A DNA stretch of 64,000 bases from Liquidambar formosana (lineage: Eukaryota; Streptophyta; Magnoliopsida; Saxifragales; Altingiaceae): NCBI GenBank assembly GCA_039720395.1, contig CM077831.1:2515001-2579000 (forward strand). The letters run 5' to 3'. A program made the position numbers and the translations under genes. A model generated the notes under the pieces. That model worked only from the letters and a program-made list of their open reading frames with translations. It was not told the DNA's origin and searched no databases. This document shows positions 11,056 through 20,975 of this stretch, one piece after another. How positions within the stretch are numbered: the stretch's first letter is position 1; each line of letters begins with the position of its first letter.

Positions 11056-11305
11056 GTTTCACTCACCTCTTGTTAGGAATGTTGGAACTTATTACTATCT
11101 TGTTATGTACTAATTAGGAATTTCAATTCCCAACCTTGAACCCTTATTATGGATACTTGATGAATCTATGTTGAACTTTATTGCAATGATATGATCTTGT
11201 ATTGTGTGAAAAATGGGCTTAAATCAAGCACAAAAGAGTCAAAATATCACAAAAGGGCCAAACAATGGCACGACAAGGCAAAAATGGGCGAAACAAAGCG
11301 GCGGC
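11056..11305 (+). other. Spacer between the PMD and DUF7745-like genes (A)
   Basis: AT-rich sequence after the PMD stop, conserved with D 57,600-57,878. It probably holds the PMD 3' UTR and polyadenylation region, then the upstream part of the next promoter. No clear AATAAA signal is visible. Confidence 0.45.
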
Positions 11306-11363
11306 CTTGGGTGACCACCTGGGGCTGGGCGGCTAGCCGCCCAAGCCTGGGTGGTCACTCGAG
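11306..11363. promoter_or_regulatory. GC-rich palindrome module upstream of the DUF7745-like gene in A
   Basis: A 58-bp short form with arms CTTGGGTGACCACC and GGTGGTCACTCGAG and interior GGCTGGGCGGCTAGCCGCCC. The end lies 87 bp before the TATA box at 11,451. D and B have the module at the same distance. Confidence 0.75.
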
Positions 11364-11450
11364 CCCGAAGCGGTATTTCGCCTGTTTTTAGGAAACTTCC
11401 TATTTTGACGGAATTTCACCTTCCAAAACACGGATTTCTAAATTTTTTCC

Positions 11451-11458
11451 TATAAAAG
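11451..11458 (+). promoter_or_regulatory. TATA box of the DUF7745-like gene (A)
   Basis: TATAAAAG, 56 bp before the start codon at 11,507. It is identical in D (58,047-58,054), with TATAAAAA on the minus strand in B (29,525-29,532). Confidence 0.7.
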
Positions 11459-11506
11459 CACATCCAAGGGGTCTCAAACCCTACTTACATTCATTGAGAG
11501 AAAGTT

Positions 11507-12739
11507 ATGGAAGCCCTAGACAAGTTCTTAAGTGATTTTCTGAAAGTTATGAGTGCGGAGGCAAGGAAGGAATTCAAGCGCTACTGCTTGGATCTATTGT
11601 TTTCTTTGATGCATGTGAAGCTGGAAACCACTCTTCTTACTGCTGCTACATACTTTTGGGATCCCCAACTTCATGTATTTCGTTTCAACTACGAAGAGCT
11701 ATACCCAACAATGGAGGAATTTTGTGCTTTGTATGGAGTTTCACCTGTAGGACCTTTCATCCTCCCTATTCCACGCTCAAGTTACTCGATTTCCTTCTCC
11801 AACTTCCTTGGGATTTCTCAACAAGAGGTCTCTATATTTGTGAAGGATCATATGGTGAATCTCATGGAAATAGCAACTTCCTTTTTGGCTCATGATAGCA
11901 AAGGTACCTTGAATTTCAACCTTACTACTCAACATGCTCTTGCTTTTTGCTTGGTTGGTCGCTTCCTTATCTCCACGGGGACTCTCTATGTCCCTATTCA
12001 AATACGTGAACTGATTCCTTTTCTTCTTGAACATAACAACCTGATTCCCATGGTGCTAGCTGAAACCCTGAATAGCTTAGACAAAGCTCATGATAATCCA
12101 CAAGCCCCATTAGGAGGGAGCCCCATTCTGCTGCAGATGTGGCTTCTCGAAAGGCTTAACTTCTTATCTCCTGCCACCATTAACCCATACAAACCCCAAC
12201 ATTATTGTTGCCGTCGAGTTGAACTCGCTGTTCAATTTTCTTTGAGGGAATGGTTGGGCTACTTTCAAACACTCTCATGGCGAAACATTAAGTGGTTTAT
12301 CTTCATATGGGGATGCAAGGAACAAATTCTTCTCCGAACTTCTGGGTGTGCTATAGTCAAACTCATAGGGTTGAGATCAGCTTCATTCTATTGGACTTCA
12401 AGAATCCTTCGTCAGATGGGTGCCATGCAAACCATACCTACTTCTGTGGTATTCGATCATTCGGTTGAACCTGTGGGCCCCACAATGGTTAAGTGGGCCA
12501 AGACTAGATGGACTGACCAACTGAAACTGACTCGAGTTGAGAACACTGATGGGCCTTATGTCATGAGCCCTGAATACAAGACATGGTTGAAGACTAGCTT
12601 GGGTGAAAGAGAAACCCTATGCAGGGAAAGGATTTATGACCTTATCAAGGACACAAGACTTGGATTTTGTAGGGAAGACATTCTGGAAGCAGTGGAGGCA
12701 GCACATGCTCAAGACTTGCGAAACAAAGCGAAGACTTGA
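11507..12739 (+). CDS. DUF7745-like protein, antisense passenger of element A (410 aa)
   Basis: This is the only long passenger frame without internal stops. The protein resembles the plant DUF7745/PMD-like family by a WDP..HVFRFNYEEL.PTMEEFCALYGV block at about residues 55-85, a conserved middle (LAFCLVGRFLISTG, about 145-160), and a tryptophan-rich FSLREWLGYFQTLSWRNIKWFIFIWGC region (about 245-272; the motif is quoted only in part by its position and W residues). The function is unknown; a nuclear DNA- or chromatin-associated role is inference. It lies 451 bp downstream of the PMD gene, with its own TATA box and palindrome, and converges on pol. Compared with D and B a one-base insertion near 12,723 removes the basic Lys/Arg C-terminal tail, so the protein is probably 20-25 residues short. 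The family name is from memory. Confidence 0.75.
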   Translation: MEALDKFLSDFLKVMSAEARKEFKRYCLDLLFSLMHVKLETTLLTAATYFWDPQLHVFRFNYEELYPTMEEFCALYGVSPVGPFILPIPRSSYSISFSNFLGISQQEVSIFVKDHMVNLMEIATSFLAHDSKGTLNFNLTTQHALAFCLVGRFLISTGTLYVPIQIRELIPFLLEHNNLIPMVLAETLNSLDKAHDNPQAPLGGSPILLQMWLLERLNFLSPATINPYKPQHYCCRRVELAVQFSLREWLGYFQTLSWRNIKWFIFIWGCKEQILLRTSGCAIVKLIGLRSASFYWTSRILRQMGAMQTIPTSVVFDHSVEPVGPTMVKWAKTRWTDQLKLTRVENTDGPYVMSPEYKTWLKTSLGERETLCRERIYDLIKDTRLGFCREDILEAVEAAHAQDLRNKAKT

Positions 12740-13135
12740 AAGAAAGGAGAAGAAAGGAATCCAAGAGACTCTGAAGCAAATCAAAAGGACTTAAAGACTT
12801 TAGAAATAGGATATCTATGGCATGTCAATAGTTCTTTATTTAACACCAATAAATTGTTATGTCAATCAATTAGTTCTAAATGAATTGCCAATAATAATTT
12901 AATTTTGAGATTTGTTGTTGTGGTGTTGTTTGGACCGCACCCAAAGTAACTTTATGGATTGCCTACGTATCCTCATCCTTTTTTCATTTTTCTTTTTCTT
13001 TTTTTTCTTCTTTTTTTTTTCTTTTTCTCTTTTTTTTTTCTTTTTTTTCTTTAGGAATGGGGAATCAGGCCCTCGTAGTTCAAATGCCTTAACTTTTGCC
13101 TAGACCGCCCTTATGGGTTTTCAACCTAGCAGGCC
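12740..13135. other. Convergent junction of passenger gene and pol (A), with polypyrimidine run
   Basis: It lies between the stop of the plus-strand passenger and the stop of minus-strand pol. It contains a plus-strand T/C run with only a few exceptions (12,975-13,052), hence a long polypurine tract on the element's sense strand, beside a conserved gcctacgtatcc motif. D has the same run (59,570-59,655); B has an A/C-rich version (27,943-28,020). Possible roles are 3' end formation for both convergent transcripts or an internal polypurine primer. No gene. Confidence 0.5.
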
Positions 13136-16100
13136 TTACACATAATACTTCTTCAATTGATCCAAGTTGGTAGGGTGAGCGAACTCAATTCCATCCAACT
13201 CCATGAGGCGAACAACCCCTGCTGGCAATATCTCTTTAATGACATACGGGCCACCCCAACTTAGCTTGCACTTCCCTCGTGGATCCAAAATTGGAGCTCT
13301 GATTTCTTTCAACACCAAATCCCCTGTCTTCAAACCCCGGTCTTTGACATGCTTGTTGAATGCTCTTGCAACCCTTCGCTGATATCCCTGCACATGATAT
13401 AAGGCCCTCAATCGCCTTTCATCGAGCAATGCCAGCTCATCATAACGGTTCTTAACCCAATCTGCTTCTGCTATCTGACTCTCCATGGCAACCCGTAATG
13501 ACGGTACCTCCAACTCAATAGGCAAAACAGCCTCCATCCCATACACCAAAGAATAAGGGGTAGCCCCTGTTGACGATCTTACGAATGTTCTATAGCCCCA
13601 TAAGGCTAAGGGTAACTTCTCATGCCAATCAGTGAAAGTGTCAGCTGTTTTCTGTAATATCTTCTTAACATTCTTGTTAGCGGCCTCCACTGCCCCATTA
13701 GTCTGCGGGCGATAAGGGGAGGATAGATGGTGCACTATGTTGTATTTCTGCAAAAGCTCCTTGGTTTCTTTCTGAAAATGCTGACCATTGTCTAAAATAA
13801 TCTCATGGGGTACCCCATATCTATAAATAATGTTGAGCTGTATGAACTGCGCTACTTTCTTGGCATTCAGGGTCTTGAAAGATGCCGCTCTACCCACTTA
13901 GTGAAGTAATCAATAGCTACCAAGATATATTCATGCCCATTGGAGGCTTTCGGCTTAATCTGCCCAATTATATCTATTCCCCACACTGTAAAAGGCCATG
14001 GCGACGACATGCTTGTCAAAGGCATGGAAGGCAAGTGTTGTCCATTAGCAAAGACCTGACACTTGTGACACTTCTTGACATGTGCATGGCAATCTCTCTC
14101 CATTGTAGACCAATAGTAACCCAACCTCATGATTTTCTTGGCTAACATATAACCATTCATGTGCGGTGCTCCAACTCCTTCATGGATTTCACTAACAAGA
14201 TGTTCGGCTTCTTCCTCAGTGACACACAACAGATGGACCCTATCGTATGACCTTTGGTATAGCTTTCCTCCACACAAAACATAGTGACTTGCTAGCCTCC
14301 TTAGTGTTCACCTATCAACACGGGACGCTCCTTCTGGATACTCCCTTTCTTCGATGAACTTCATGATGTCATGGTACCAAGGATGGCCATCCTTTACTTC
14401 TCCTTCTCGAATAGAGCGGCAGTACACAGGTTTTTCTCTACATTCTATCACCAACGGTTTTACATTCCCACCATCCGGGATTTCCACCATAGAAGCTAGA
14501 GTTGCCAAAGCATCAGCGAACTGATTCTTGTTTCTTGACAAATAATTGAACTCTATTTCCACAAACTCCTTAGTCAAGGCTTCTAAGTAAGCATGATATG
14601 GCAGTAGCTTTTCATCACGAGTCTTCCACTCTCCCTTTATCTGGCAGATAATCGGTGCTGAATCTCCGAAAACCTCTAACTCTTTGATCCCCAATTCTAG
14701 TGCAGCTTCCAACGCAAGGATACAGGCTTCATACGCGGCAATGTTGTTGGTTGCTTCAAACCCTAACTTAACCGCCAATGGTGTGAATGCTTCTTCAGGT
14801 GAGACCAGTAGAACTCCTATCCCATACCCTCTCTTGTTTGCAGCTCCATCGAAATATGCCTTCCAAACCTTCTTTCCAATCTCTAGGACATCCTCATCAG
14901 GGAATTGTTCATTGAATTGTTCTGATGACGCCACAGGGCAGCTAGCCAAATAATCTGCAATGATACTTCCTTTCACTGACTTCTGCGTTACATACTTTAT
15001 GTCGAATTCATTAAGGAGAATCGACCAACGAGCAATTCTGTAGGATAAAACCGGCCTTTCTATCAAGTACTTCAGTGGATCCATACGACTTATCAAGAAA
15101 ACCTCATACGACATCATGTAGTGACAGAGTTTCTGAGTTGCCCACACCAAAGCCACACAAGCCTTCTCTATGGCATTGTACTTCACCTCATAGTCTGTCA
15201 TCTTCTTGCTTAGGTAATAAATGGCATTCTCATTTTTCGACCCCTCAAGGTACTGAGCTAGCATTGCTCCCGTCGCGATTTCAGTGACCATCAAGTATAA
15301 CAATAACGGCTCACCTTGACGTGGAGGAACTAGAATTGGTGGATTACTCAAATACCTTTTAATGGTCTCGAAAGCTTCTTGACATTCTCCGTTCCATACC
15401 TTCGGCACACCCTTCTTAAGCAATTTGAAAATCAGCTCACACACCATAGTTAAATTAGCGATGAACCTGCTTATATACTGAATTTTCCCCAGAAATCCCC
15501 GAATCTGCTTTTCTGTGCTAGGCGGCTCCATTTCTACAATGGCCTTGATTTTCCCCAGATCAACCTCAATTCCTTTCTGAGTAATCATGAACCCTAATAA
15601 CTTGCCTGCAGTGACACCAAAGGCGCATTTCTATGGATTCAATCGCAGGTTATACTTCTTTGCCCGCTCTAGGAACCTTTCCAGTGCCATGAAGTGTCCT
15701 TCTCGGTCCACGGACTTCACGATCATGTCGTCCACATACACTTCCACCTCCTTATGGATCATGTCATGTAGCAATGTTGTAGCAGCTCTCTGATAGGTAG
15801 CCCCGGCATTTCTCAAACCGAACGGCATCACTTTGTAGCAATACATTCCCCACTGTGTGATAAAGGCTATTTTCTCCATATCTTGCGGTGCCATCTTTAT
15901 ATGATTGTATCCAGAAAACCCATCCATGAAAGAAAGAAGCGCATGTCCTATAGTACTATCTACCAACACATCAATGTGGGGTAAAGGAAAATCATCCTTA
16001 GGGCTTGCTGCATTAAGATCTCGAAAATCCACACACATCCTTACTTTTCCGTCCTTTTTGGGCACGGGCACTATATTGGATAACCATTCCGGATATTCCA

Positions 16101-16513
16101 CAACCTATAGGAACCCTGCGTCCAGTTGCTTGGTTACTTCTTCCTTTACCTTCAATGCCCATTCAGATTTTAACCTTCTCAATTTTTGCTTTACCGGCTT
16201 TTTAAGGGGATTGGTGGGGATAAAATGCTGCACAATGTCTGGATCTATGTCGAGCATGTCCTCATAAGACCATGCAAAGGCTATTATATTGGCCTTTAAG
16301 AGGGCTATCAGCTTTTCTTTTTCAAGTGGTGAGAGGGTTATCCCAATTTTAATTATCTTTGGCAATTCATTTGTCCCTAAATTGATTGATTCCAATTCAT
16401 CCATGTTAGGTTCGGTGACACCCCTTTTCCTTCGCTTGACAAGCTCCGGGAGGACGTCATTCCTAGGATCTATATCCATGCCATAAATATCCATAGAAGA
16501 GAGAAAAGAAACA
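13136..16513 (-). pseudogene. Element A pol exon: reverse transcriptase, two RNase H domains, integrase (decayed)
   Basis: In the element's direction: RT with VDFRDLNAASPKDDFPLP and the YVDDMIV catalytic box, a first RNase H, then a second RNase H (YFDGAANKRGYG, AAYEACILALEAAL) that marks the Tat lineage, then integrase with an H-C-C zinc region (CHKCQ) and the catalytic core (IDYFTKW, YRPQTNGAVEAANK). It copies genomic RNA into DNA and inserts it. In-frame stops at 16,105, 15,631 and 14,308 and a one-base loss near 13,890 break it. The frame opens at the predicted splice acceptor 16,513; the conserved MDIYGMDIDPRND segment follows shortly after. Confidence 0.88.
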
Positions 16514-16699
16514 CTGCAAGCAAACAATGTATAAAAGAAACACACTTCATTAAAGGAACTAACAAAAAGACACAAACTTGAAGACAGAAAAGGAAACAAA
16601 ATTTGGTGCCACAACTATGAAATGACTCCTAATTCCACAAAGTGGGATAGGCGGACACACTTTATTAAAAGTAGGAAAGACTCTAACTAAGGAACCTAC
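16514..16699 (-). other. Predicted gag-pro/RT intron of element A
   Basis: On the minus strand the gag-pro frame runs into a TAG that lies across GTAGGT. Using that GT as donor and the TTGCAG at 16,514 as acceptor removes 186 bases and the stop, and joins the frames as SS-F-VSFLSSMDIYG. Element B allows the same join. Ogre elements are known to have an intron between protease and RT. Confidence 0.6.
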
Positions 16700-16867
16700 A
16701 AGCTACTATCAGGCAGGTCATGATCTTCCTCTTCAAGGATCTCTGCAATGGCTCCATCTTCTAGGTACCAATTGTGAAGCGGCATGGTTGCATGGTGAAT
16801 TGACGAATCTTGGCAATCTTCTGTTGCTGACTCCCCCAAAGTAAGAACCACATCTTGGAACATGGTG
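16700..16867 (-). pseudogene. Element A gag-pro, C-terminal fragment beyond the G insertion
   Basis: It continues the gag-pro frame interrupted at 45,649: FQDVVLTLGES...EEEDHDLPDSS, matching B (about 24,150-24,310). It ends at the predicted splice donor. It is separated from the rest of its gene by 28.8 kb of nested insertions. Confidence 0.8.
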
Positions 16868-17329
16868 TGTTGGGAATCGAACAAGGGGGAAAAATACAAA
16901 GGCGGAATATAAAAATTTTTCCTACGATTCCCAATCCCATGAATCTAACTATGCATAACACAAAATCAAACCCTAACTACGAAGAGGGTTAGAACACTTA
17001 CAGAATATTTGTCTTCTCCGTTTTGCTCCAAGCTTCGACTCCGGACAGCGGTGAATGAGCAGCCCAAGTGTGCTGCCTCCAACGGTATCCACACCTAGCT
17101 AGAGCTTCAAGTCCTTTCCTCCTTTTCCTTGTTGTTGCTAGTGTAGGAGAAGAGAGGAGAGAGAGAGAGGGAGGCTGGAAATTCTGGCCAGCCCTTGGGG
17201 AGCCTCCAAAAAGTGATGATGTCACACATCATAGTGTGACTTAAATAGTCCACACTAAAGGGGCCGGCCCTAGGGAGGAAACCCTTTTAGGGTTTTATGC
17301 AATTTCCCTAAATTGCACAATAACCCCTA
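16868..17329 (-). repeat. Element G: copia solo LTR, left part
   Basis: It begins tgttgggaatcg, the reverse complement of the C LTR end, and follows that LTR's 3' part base for base with small changes. It is preceded by TGGTG (16,863-16,867), repeated at 45,649-45,653. No internal copia region is present, so this is a solo LTR. It breaks at 17,329 where B entered. Confidence 0.9.
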
Positions 17330-17909
17330 TGTCACACCCCATTTTTGCACCACCTTACTAGGGCTCATCATTTCATGCATGTTTTTGTTTTGTTTTTGAG
17401 TCTAGTCACTTGCATTAGTTTTCTAGAGTCACAAGGACAATGGATATGAATTTTGGTTCAAATTGGAGTTGATCTTGAGGGATAATAAGAGCTTTTGTGA
17501 CTTGAGGGGCATAATCGTCTTTTAAGTCCCAAACTTTTCATTTGACCTTGGAATGATCTCCAAATTGTCAATTGGAGTTCATATGGATGCATAAGAGGTA
17601 TTTCTAGGTTCAATTTGGTAAGTCAATGGCTTGGGATTAAAATGGCTCGATGTAGTTCAAGTTGGTTAATTGACCCTTCCTTGGGTTAGCTCTAATTGAC
17701 TCACAATTACCAACCAAATCTTTTCAAATTGACTTTCATTAGTCATCATTTTGTACCGGTTGTCATCTTAAGTCCCGTGGCCCTGATGATGAGTTTAGTG
17801 TGGTTATTTACGGATTATCCTTGAAGAATTAGTGCGAATCACAGCATGAGATTTTTGGTTAAAATGAAAAGAAAATTATTTTATTAAATTAGCCATTTTT
17901 ATCATGACA

Positions 17910-17973
17910 CTAACACGTGTACGTATGTGATGAGTGTGTGTACGCACATACGATACATGTGCATGCGTGTTAG
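17910..17973. promoter_or_regulatory. Alternative inverted repeat in the B LTR
   Basis: Outer arms CTAACACG (17,910-17,917) and CGTGTTAG (17,966-17,973) and inner arms CGTATGTG/CACATACG, rich in ACGT and including a CACGTG G-box-like core. It lies 139 bp before the TATA box. The same repeat is in the 3' LTR (32,563-32,626). It is absent from the A, D and F LTRs. Confidence 0.6.
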
Positions 17974-18112
17974 CGGTCAGTCTCCCAATTTTTATAAAAG
18001 ACAATTTCCTTTTCCTATTCAGATTAGAAGTCTTTTATCATTATAAAATACCTTTTGATTATTCTCCAAGGAAACCTAGTCCAGGAAGGAAAGGGAAACT
18101 CCAGATTTCAGC

Positions 18113-18120
18113 TATAAATA
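18113..18120 (+). promoter_or_regulatory. LTR TATA box (B 5' LTR)
   Basis: TATAAATA, with the partner copy at 32,766-32,773 in the 3' LTR. Transcription of the element's genomic RNA probably starts about 30 bases downstream. Confidence 0.65.
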
Positions 18121-19571
18121 CTCTCTTAATGTCTTTAAACAAGGGAGAGGAGAAGAGGGTTTGGAGGGAGTGAAATTCGTCATAATTCAGCAGCAGATTT
18201 TCTGAAAACCAGCAGTCGTATTTTAATCATAACTTTTTCAGCCGAAGTCAGAATTTGATGAAATTGGTCTTGTTAGAAAGATAATTCAATTCTCTACAAC
18301 TTTGTATTTCACAAGCTTTGTCCAAATCCAACGTTTTCATACCCAAAAACGCGATTGAAGTTGCTGCTGCTGCAAAGTGACGAAAATCACTTTTCTTTTC
18401 TCTTGTTCTCTTTTTGTTTTCTATTTCTTTTCAAAGTTGAGTGAGTTTTGATCTCTTTGCTGTGATACCACTTTGACAAAGAGGAGGATTCGTGTTGGTT
18501 TGATTCACTCTAAAGACCTGAGGAGCCATGAACAATTACAAACACAAGGAAGGCCCTTCCTAAGGTATTCTCCTTCTCTATTCAAGCTTAAACTAGGTTT
18601 TCATATAGGATAGGCCTATTGCATGTTAAAGGTAACTTTTTTATCATGTATTAACACTCTAGCTAGTTAATATACATGGAATATCTATTTTTTTATCTAC
18701 TGTTTAGCATGCTTTAGGGCTGTCCTTTATGTTTCAATGCATAGTTATGATTCTTGTGCTCCTGTTTGTCCTTGTGCTAGGATTAGTGTCATTGCATGTT
18801 AGAGTTAGGATTTTCATCATGTTATATTGCTTTAGTTAGTTAATATGCATGATTTAATTTCTGTTTAGTTTGGTTTTAGCATGATTAAAGTGTGTCTTGT
18901 GAGTTTTTAAGCATATTTGTGAGTTTAGGGTTTTAGAGTCATTGTTTTGTGTTTGTTTTCATATAGCATGATAAAGTAGACTTTTTTATTGGTTTTTCTT
19001 CGTGTTTGCTGTATATGTTTTTCATATGGAGTAAACATAATAGTTTTGCATGCATATTAGTATGTTTTAGGGTTTTTATGCATGATATGGTTCTAGGAAT
19101 ATGTTAGGACTTATTATTGTTCTCTGTTTTTGCTATTGGCATGCTTAGTGGATGATTTTAGGCCATAATACTATTCTGTCCAGATTTGCATGTTAGTGTT
19201 TTCGCATGGTTTTGAGCACTTGTAAGGGTGCAAATAGGTGTGGTATTTGTCCTATGGCAAATAGGGCTGTTTATGTCTGAAATAGCTAATGTTTGGAGTA
19301 ATTGCGCTCAGGTAAGTGGGTGTGAAGGTGCCCCAATTCACCTTTCTTCTTAACTCATTCTCTTCTCCCTATTTAGGGTTAATTTTTAATATGATCCTAT
19401 GGTTTAATCAAAGGTTTCCTTCATAAATAAAATTCTGGTTTTTATTAAAGTTTCCGTTTTGTGGATTTCTTTCCTAAAATCAAACTTTCTATCATATTCA
19501 ACTCTTTTGATCAAATAAGGAAACCTAGGGTTTTTACCATAGGTTTGTATTAGGATTTAACCTTAGTTCTA

Positions 19572-19668
19572 ATCGAACTACGTGGACTTTGATCCATGTA
19601 TTTCGTTGCATGGTACGTAGGCGCTCTTCGTGAGGCTCAAGTCCGTTCTAGGATCCAAGCATCCTAGG
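19572..19668 (+). other. Conserved multi-stem block of the Tat LTRs (B copy)
   Basis: GGACTT (19,584-19,589) pairs with AAGTCC (19,639-19,644). Between them are CCATGTA/TGCATGG (19,594-19,600, 19,607-19,613, one G-T pair) and GC-CTC/GAG-GC (19,621-19,636). Then follows CTAGGAT/ATCCTAG (19,648-19,667). The A and D copies keep the pairs with other bases in the loops and a longer last palindrome. Confidence 0.6.
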
Positions 19669-20101
19669 TTTATTTATGTTTTCTTTTCTTCTTTTTATTT
19701 TCTGTTTTTCTTTGCTTATTATGCATGGATGGATGAATGAAATATATGATATGCATGCAATTCTTGTGATGATATACTTGCTGATTTTTGTATGGAAAGA
19801 CTTTAATTTAGCCCAAATGAACTGAGAGACCGAAAGGGTGACATGGGTGCCTATAGGCTTTGCCTAGAACCTTCCCATGTCATAACTTAGCCTCCGAATC
19901 CCCGATTTCTTTGGTTTTCAAAAGATTGGTTTTTGCCTTTCCTTTTTTTATGGAGTCATTCAAATTGTTTTCCTAAAACAAACTATTTTTAGGGTTTTCC
20001 TTGTTTCCTTTAAAAAATAAGGTGGCGACTCCTTTCCTTTTTCTTTTTCAAACCCACTTTCTTTTCAATCCCTCGTGGGCCCAATTTCCGGGGTTCACAG
20101 T

Positions 20102-20120
20102 TTGGCGACTCCACTGGGGA
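20102..20120 (+). other. Primer binding site of element B
   Basis: TTGGCGACTCCACTGGGGA, two bases after the LTR end. It is identical to that of A on the minus strand (49,771-49,789). The Ogre/Tat family is primed by tRNA-Arg, which this resembles. Confidence 0.8.
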
Positions 20121-20975
20121 TTTGTGGGCTAGACTCTATAAAGTTTAAATGGGCTAGGTTAATTTCTTATGTTTAATTAAAATCAATCACATTGCATCCG
20201 CTTGATTGTGTGCTTTCATTTATTGCATTGTGTGCGCAAACTCTTGCATGTTAGGATCGATGTCCCTCGATGTATCCTTGCCAACGATTGGCCTAGTCTC
20301 AACCTTGGTTTTCCTGATTCCATGTGTTGGGGCGAAAGCTATCAACCTCTCTTGCCTAGTACCCTTGGGCTTGCCCTTGGGTATATTAAATGAGTTAATC
20401 ACGTACTGCTGGACCCACGCGGCGTTCCTGATGCCACATGTGGTTAGGTATAAGGATTGCTCAAGCAAGTGAAGGACCCTAGCCTACCCTTATCATTAGT
20501 CCATATAGACAGACTTGTAGGACACTACGGTCTCACCTTTATGCACCCACAATTGTTTGTAATGATGCTATGCCGTGTTTGTGGTGTGAGGCTTTATATC
20601 TTATGCCCTTAATATAGACCTTTAAACCCTAGCCTTCGTTAAGGCCATGGGTTAGGAGGAATAAATTAAGGAAATAGGATGTAAAGCTATGTTTGTGATG
20701 TGCTAGTCCTAGGGGATTAATTAAACCTAATTGAAGGACTCTATGCCCTATTCTTTAAAACATACCCTTAATCCATGACCCCTGTAAAGGTAATTGGATA
20801 AAAGGAATGAATTAATTGAACATGGTGTAGAGACCGAATTCATTAAGGAAAATATGGAGGTTTAGGGCAGATCCTTAGGCTAAAGGTTAAAACTTTTCTA
20901 TCCATAGACGTGCTGGCTTGGATCCGCAATCCACAAGGGCGCCTAGTGAGTGTTGAGTCCACCCATCAGACAGAC
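20121..20975 (+). other. Leader of element B between primer site and gag
   Basis: It includes a block (about 20,330-20,550) that is almost identical in A on the minus strand although neighbouring leader sequence has diverged. It is a candidate for the packaging or dimerisation region. It holds the small frame described next and otherwise no gene. Confidence 0.55.
20248..20472 (+). other. Small hydrophobic open frame in the leader (uncertain)
   Basis: This frame encodes about 74 residues, with a hydrophobic centre (STLVFLIPCVGA) and the tail VVRYKDCSSK. The A leader (49,430-49,624, minus) keeps the C-terminal 59 residues almost unchanged and stops at the same place, and the E leader keeps the frame open across a three-base length change. 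The N-termini of A and B do not agree. It may be coding, or the conservation may be of the RNA itself. Confidence 0.3.

Larger units (their letters stand above)
17330..20099 (+). repeat. Element B 5' LTR
   Basis: It runs TGTCACACC to GGGTTCACA, 2,770 bp. Its first 430 bp and last 1.5 kb align with F and with the A/D LTRs, but about 17,760-18,500 is unrelated to theirs: the GC-rich palindrome is absent and another inverted repeat (17,910-17,973) takes its place. TATA box at 18,113. The T-rich stretch 18,600-19,380 ends in a pyrimidine tract and TTTAG, so a leader intron is possible. A strong donor-like CAGGTAAGT lies at 19,309-19,317. Confidence 0.92.

Noticed and set aside
12912..13103. Phenylalanine-rich small protein over the T run
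   Set aside because: It is the translation of a polypyrimidine tract and is not conserved in D or B.
17934..18173. 79-residue frame in the B LTR, repeated at 32,587
   Set aside because: Its identity merely reflects LTR identity. It overlaps the promoter palindrome and TATA box and has no counterpart in other LTRs.
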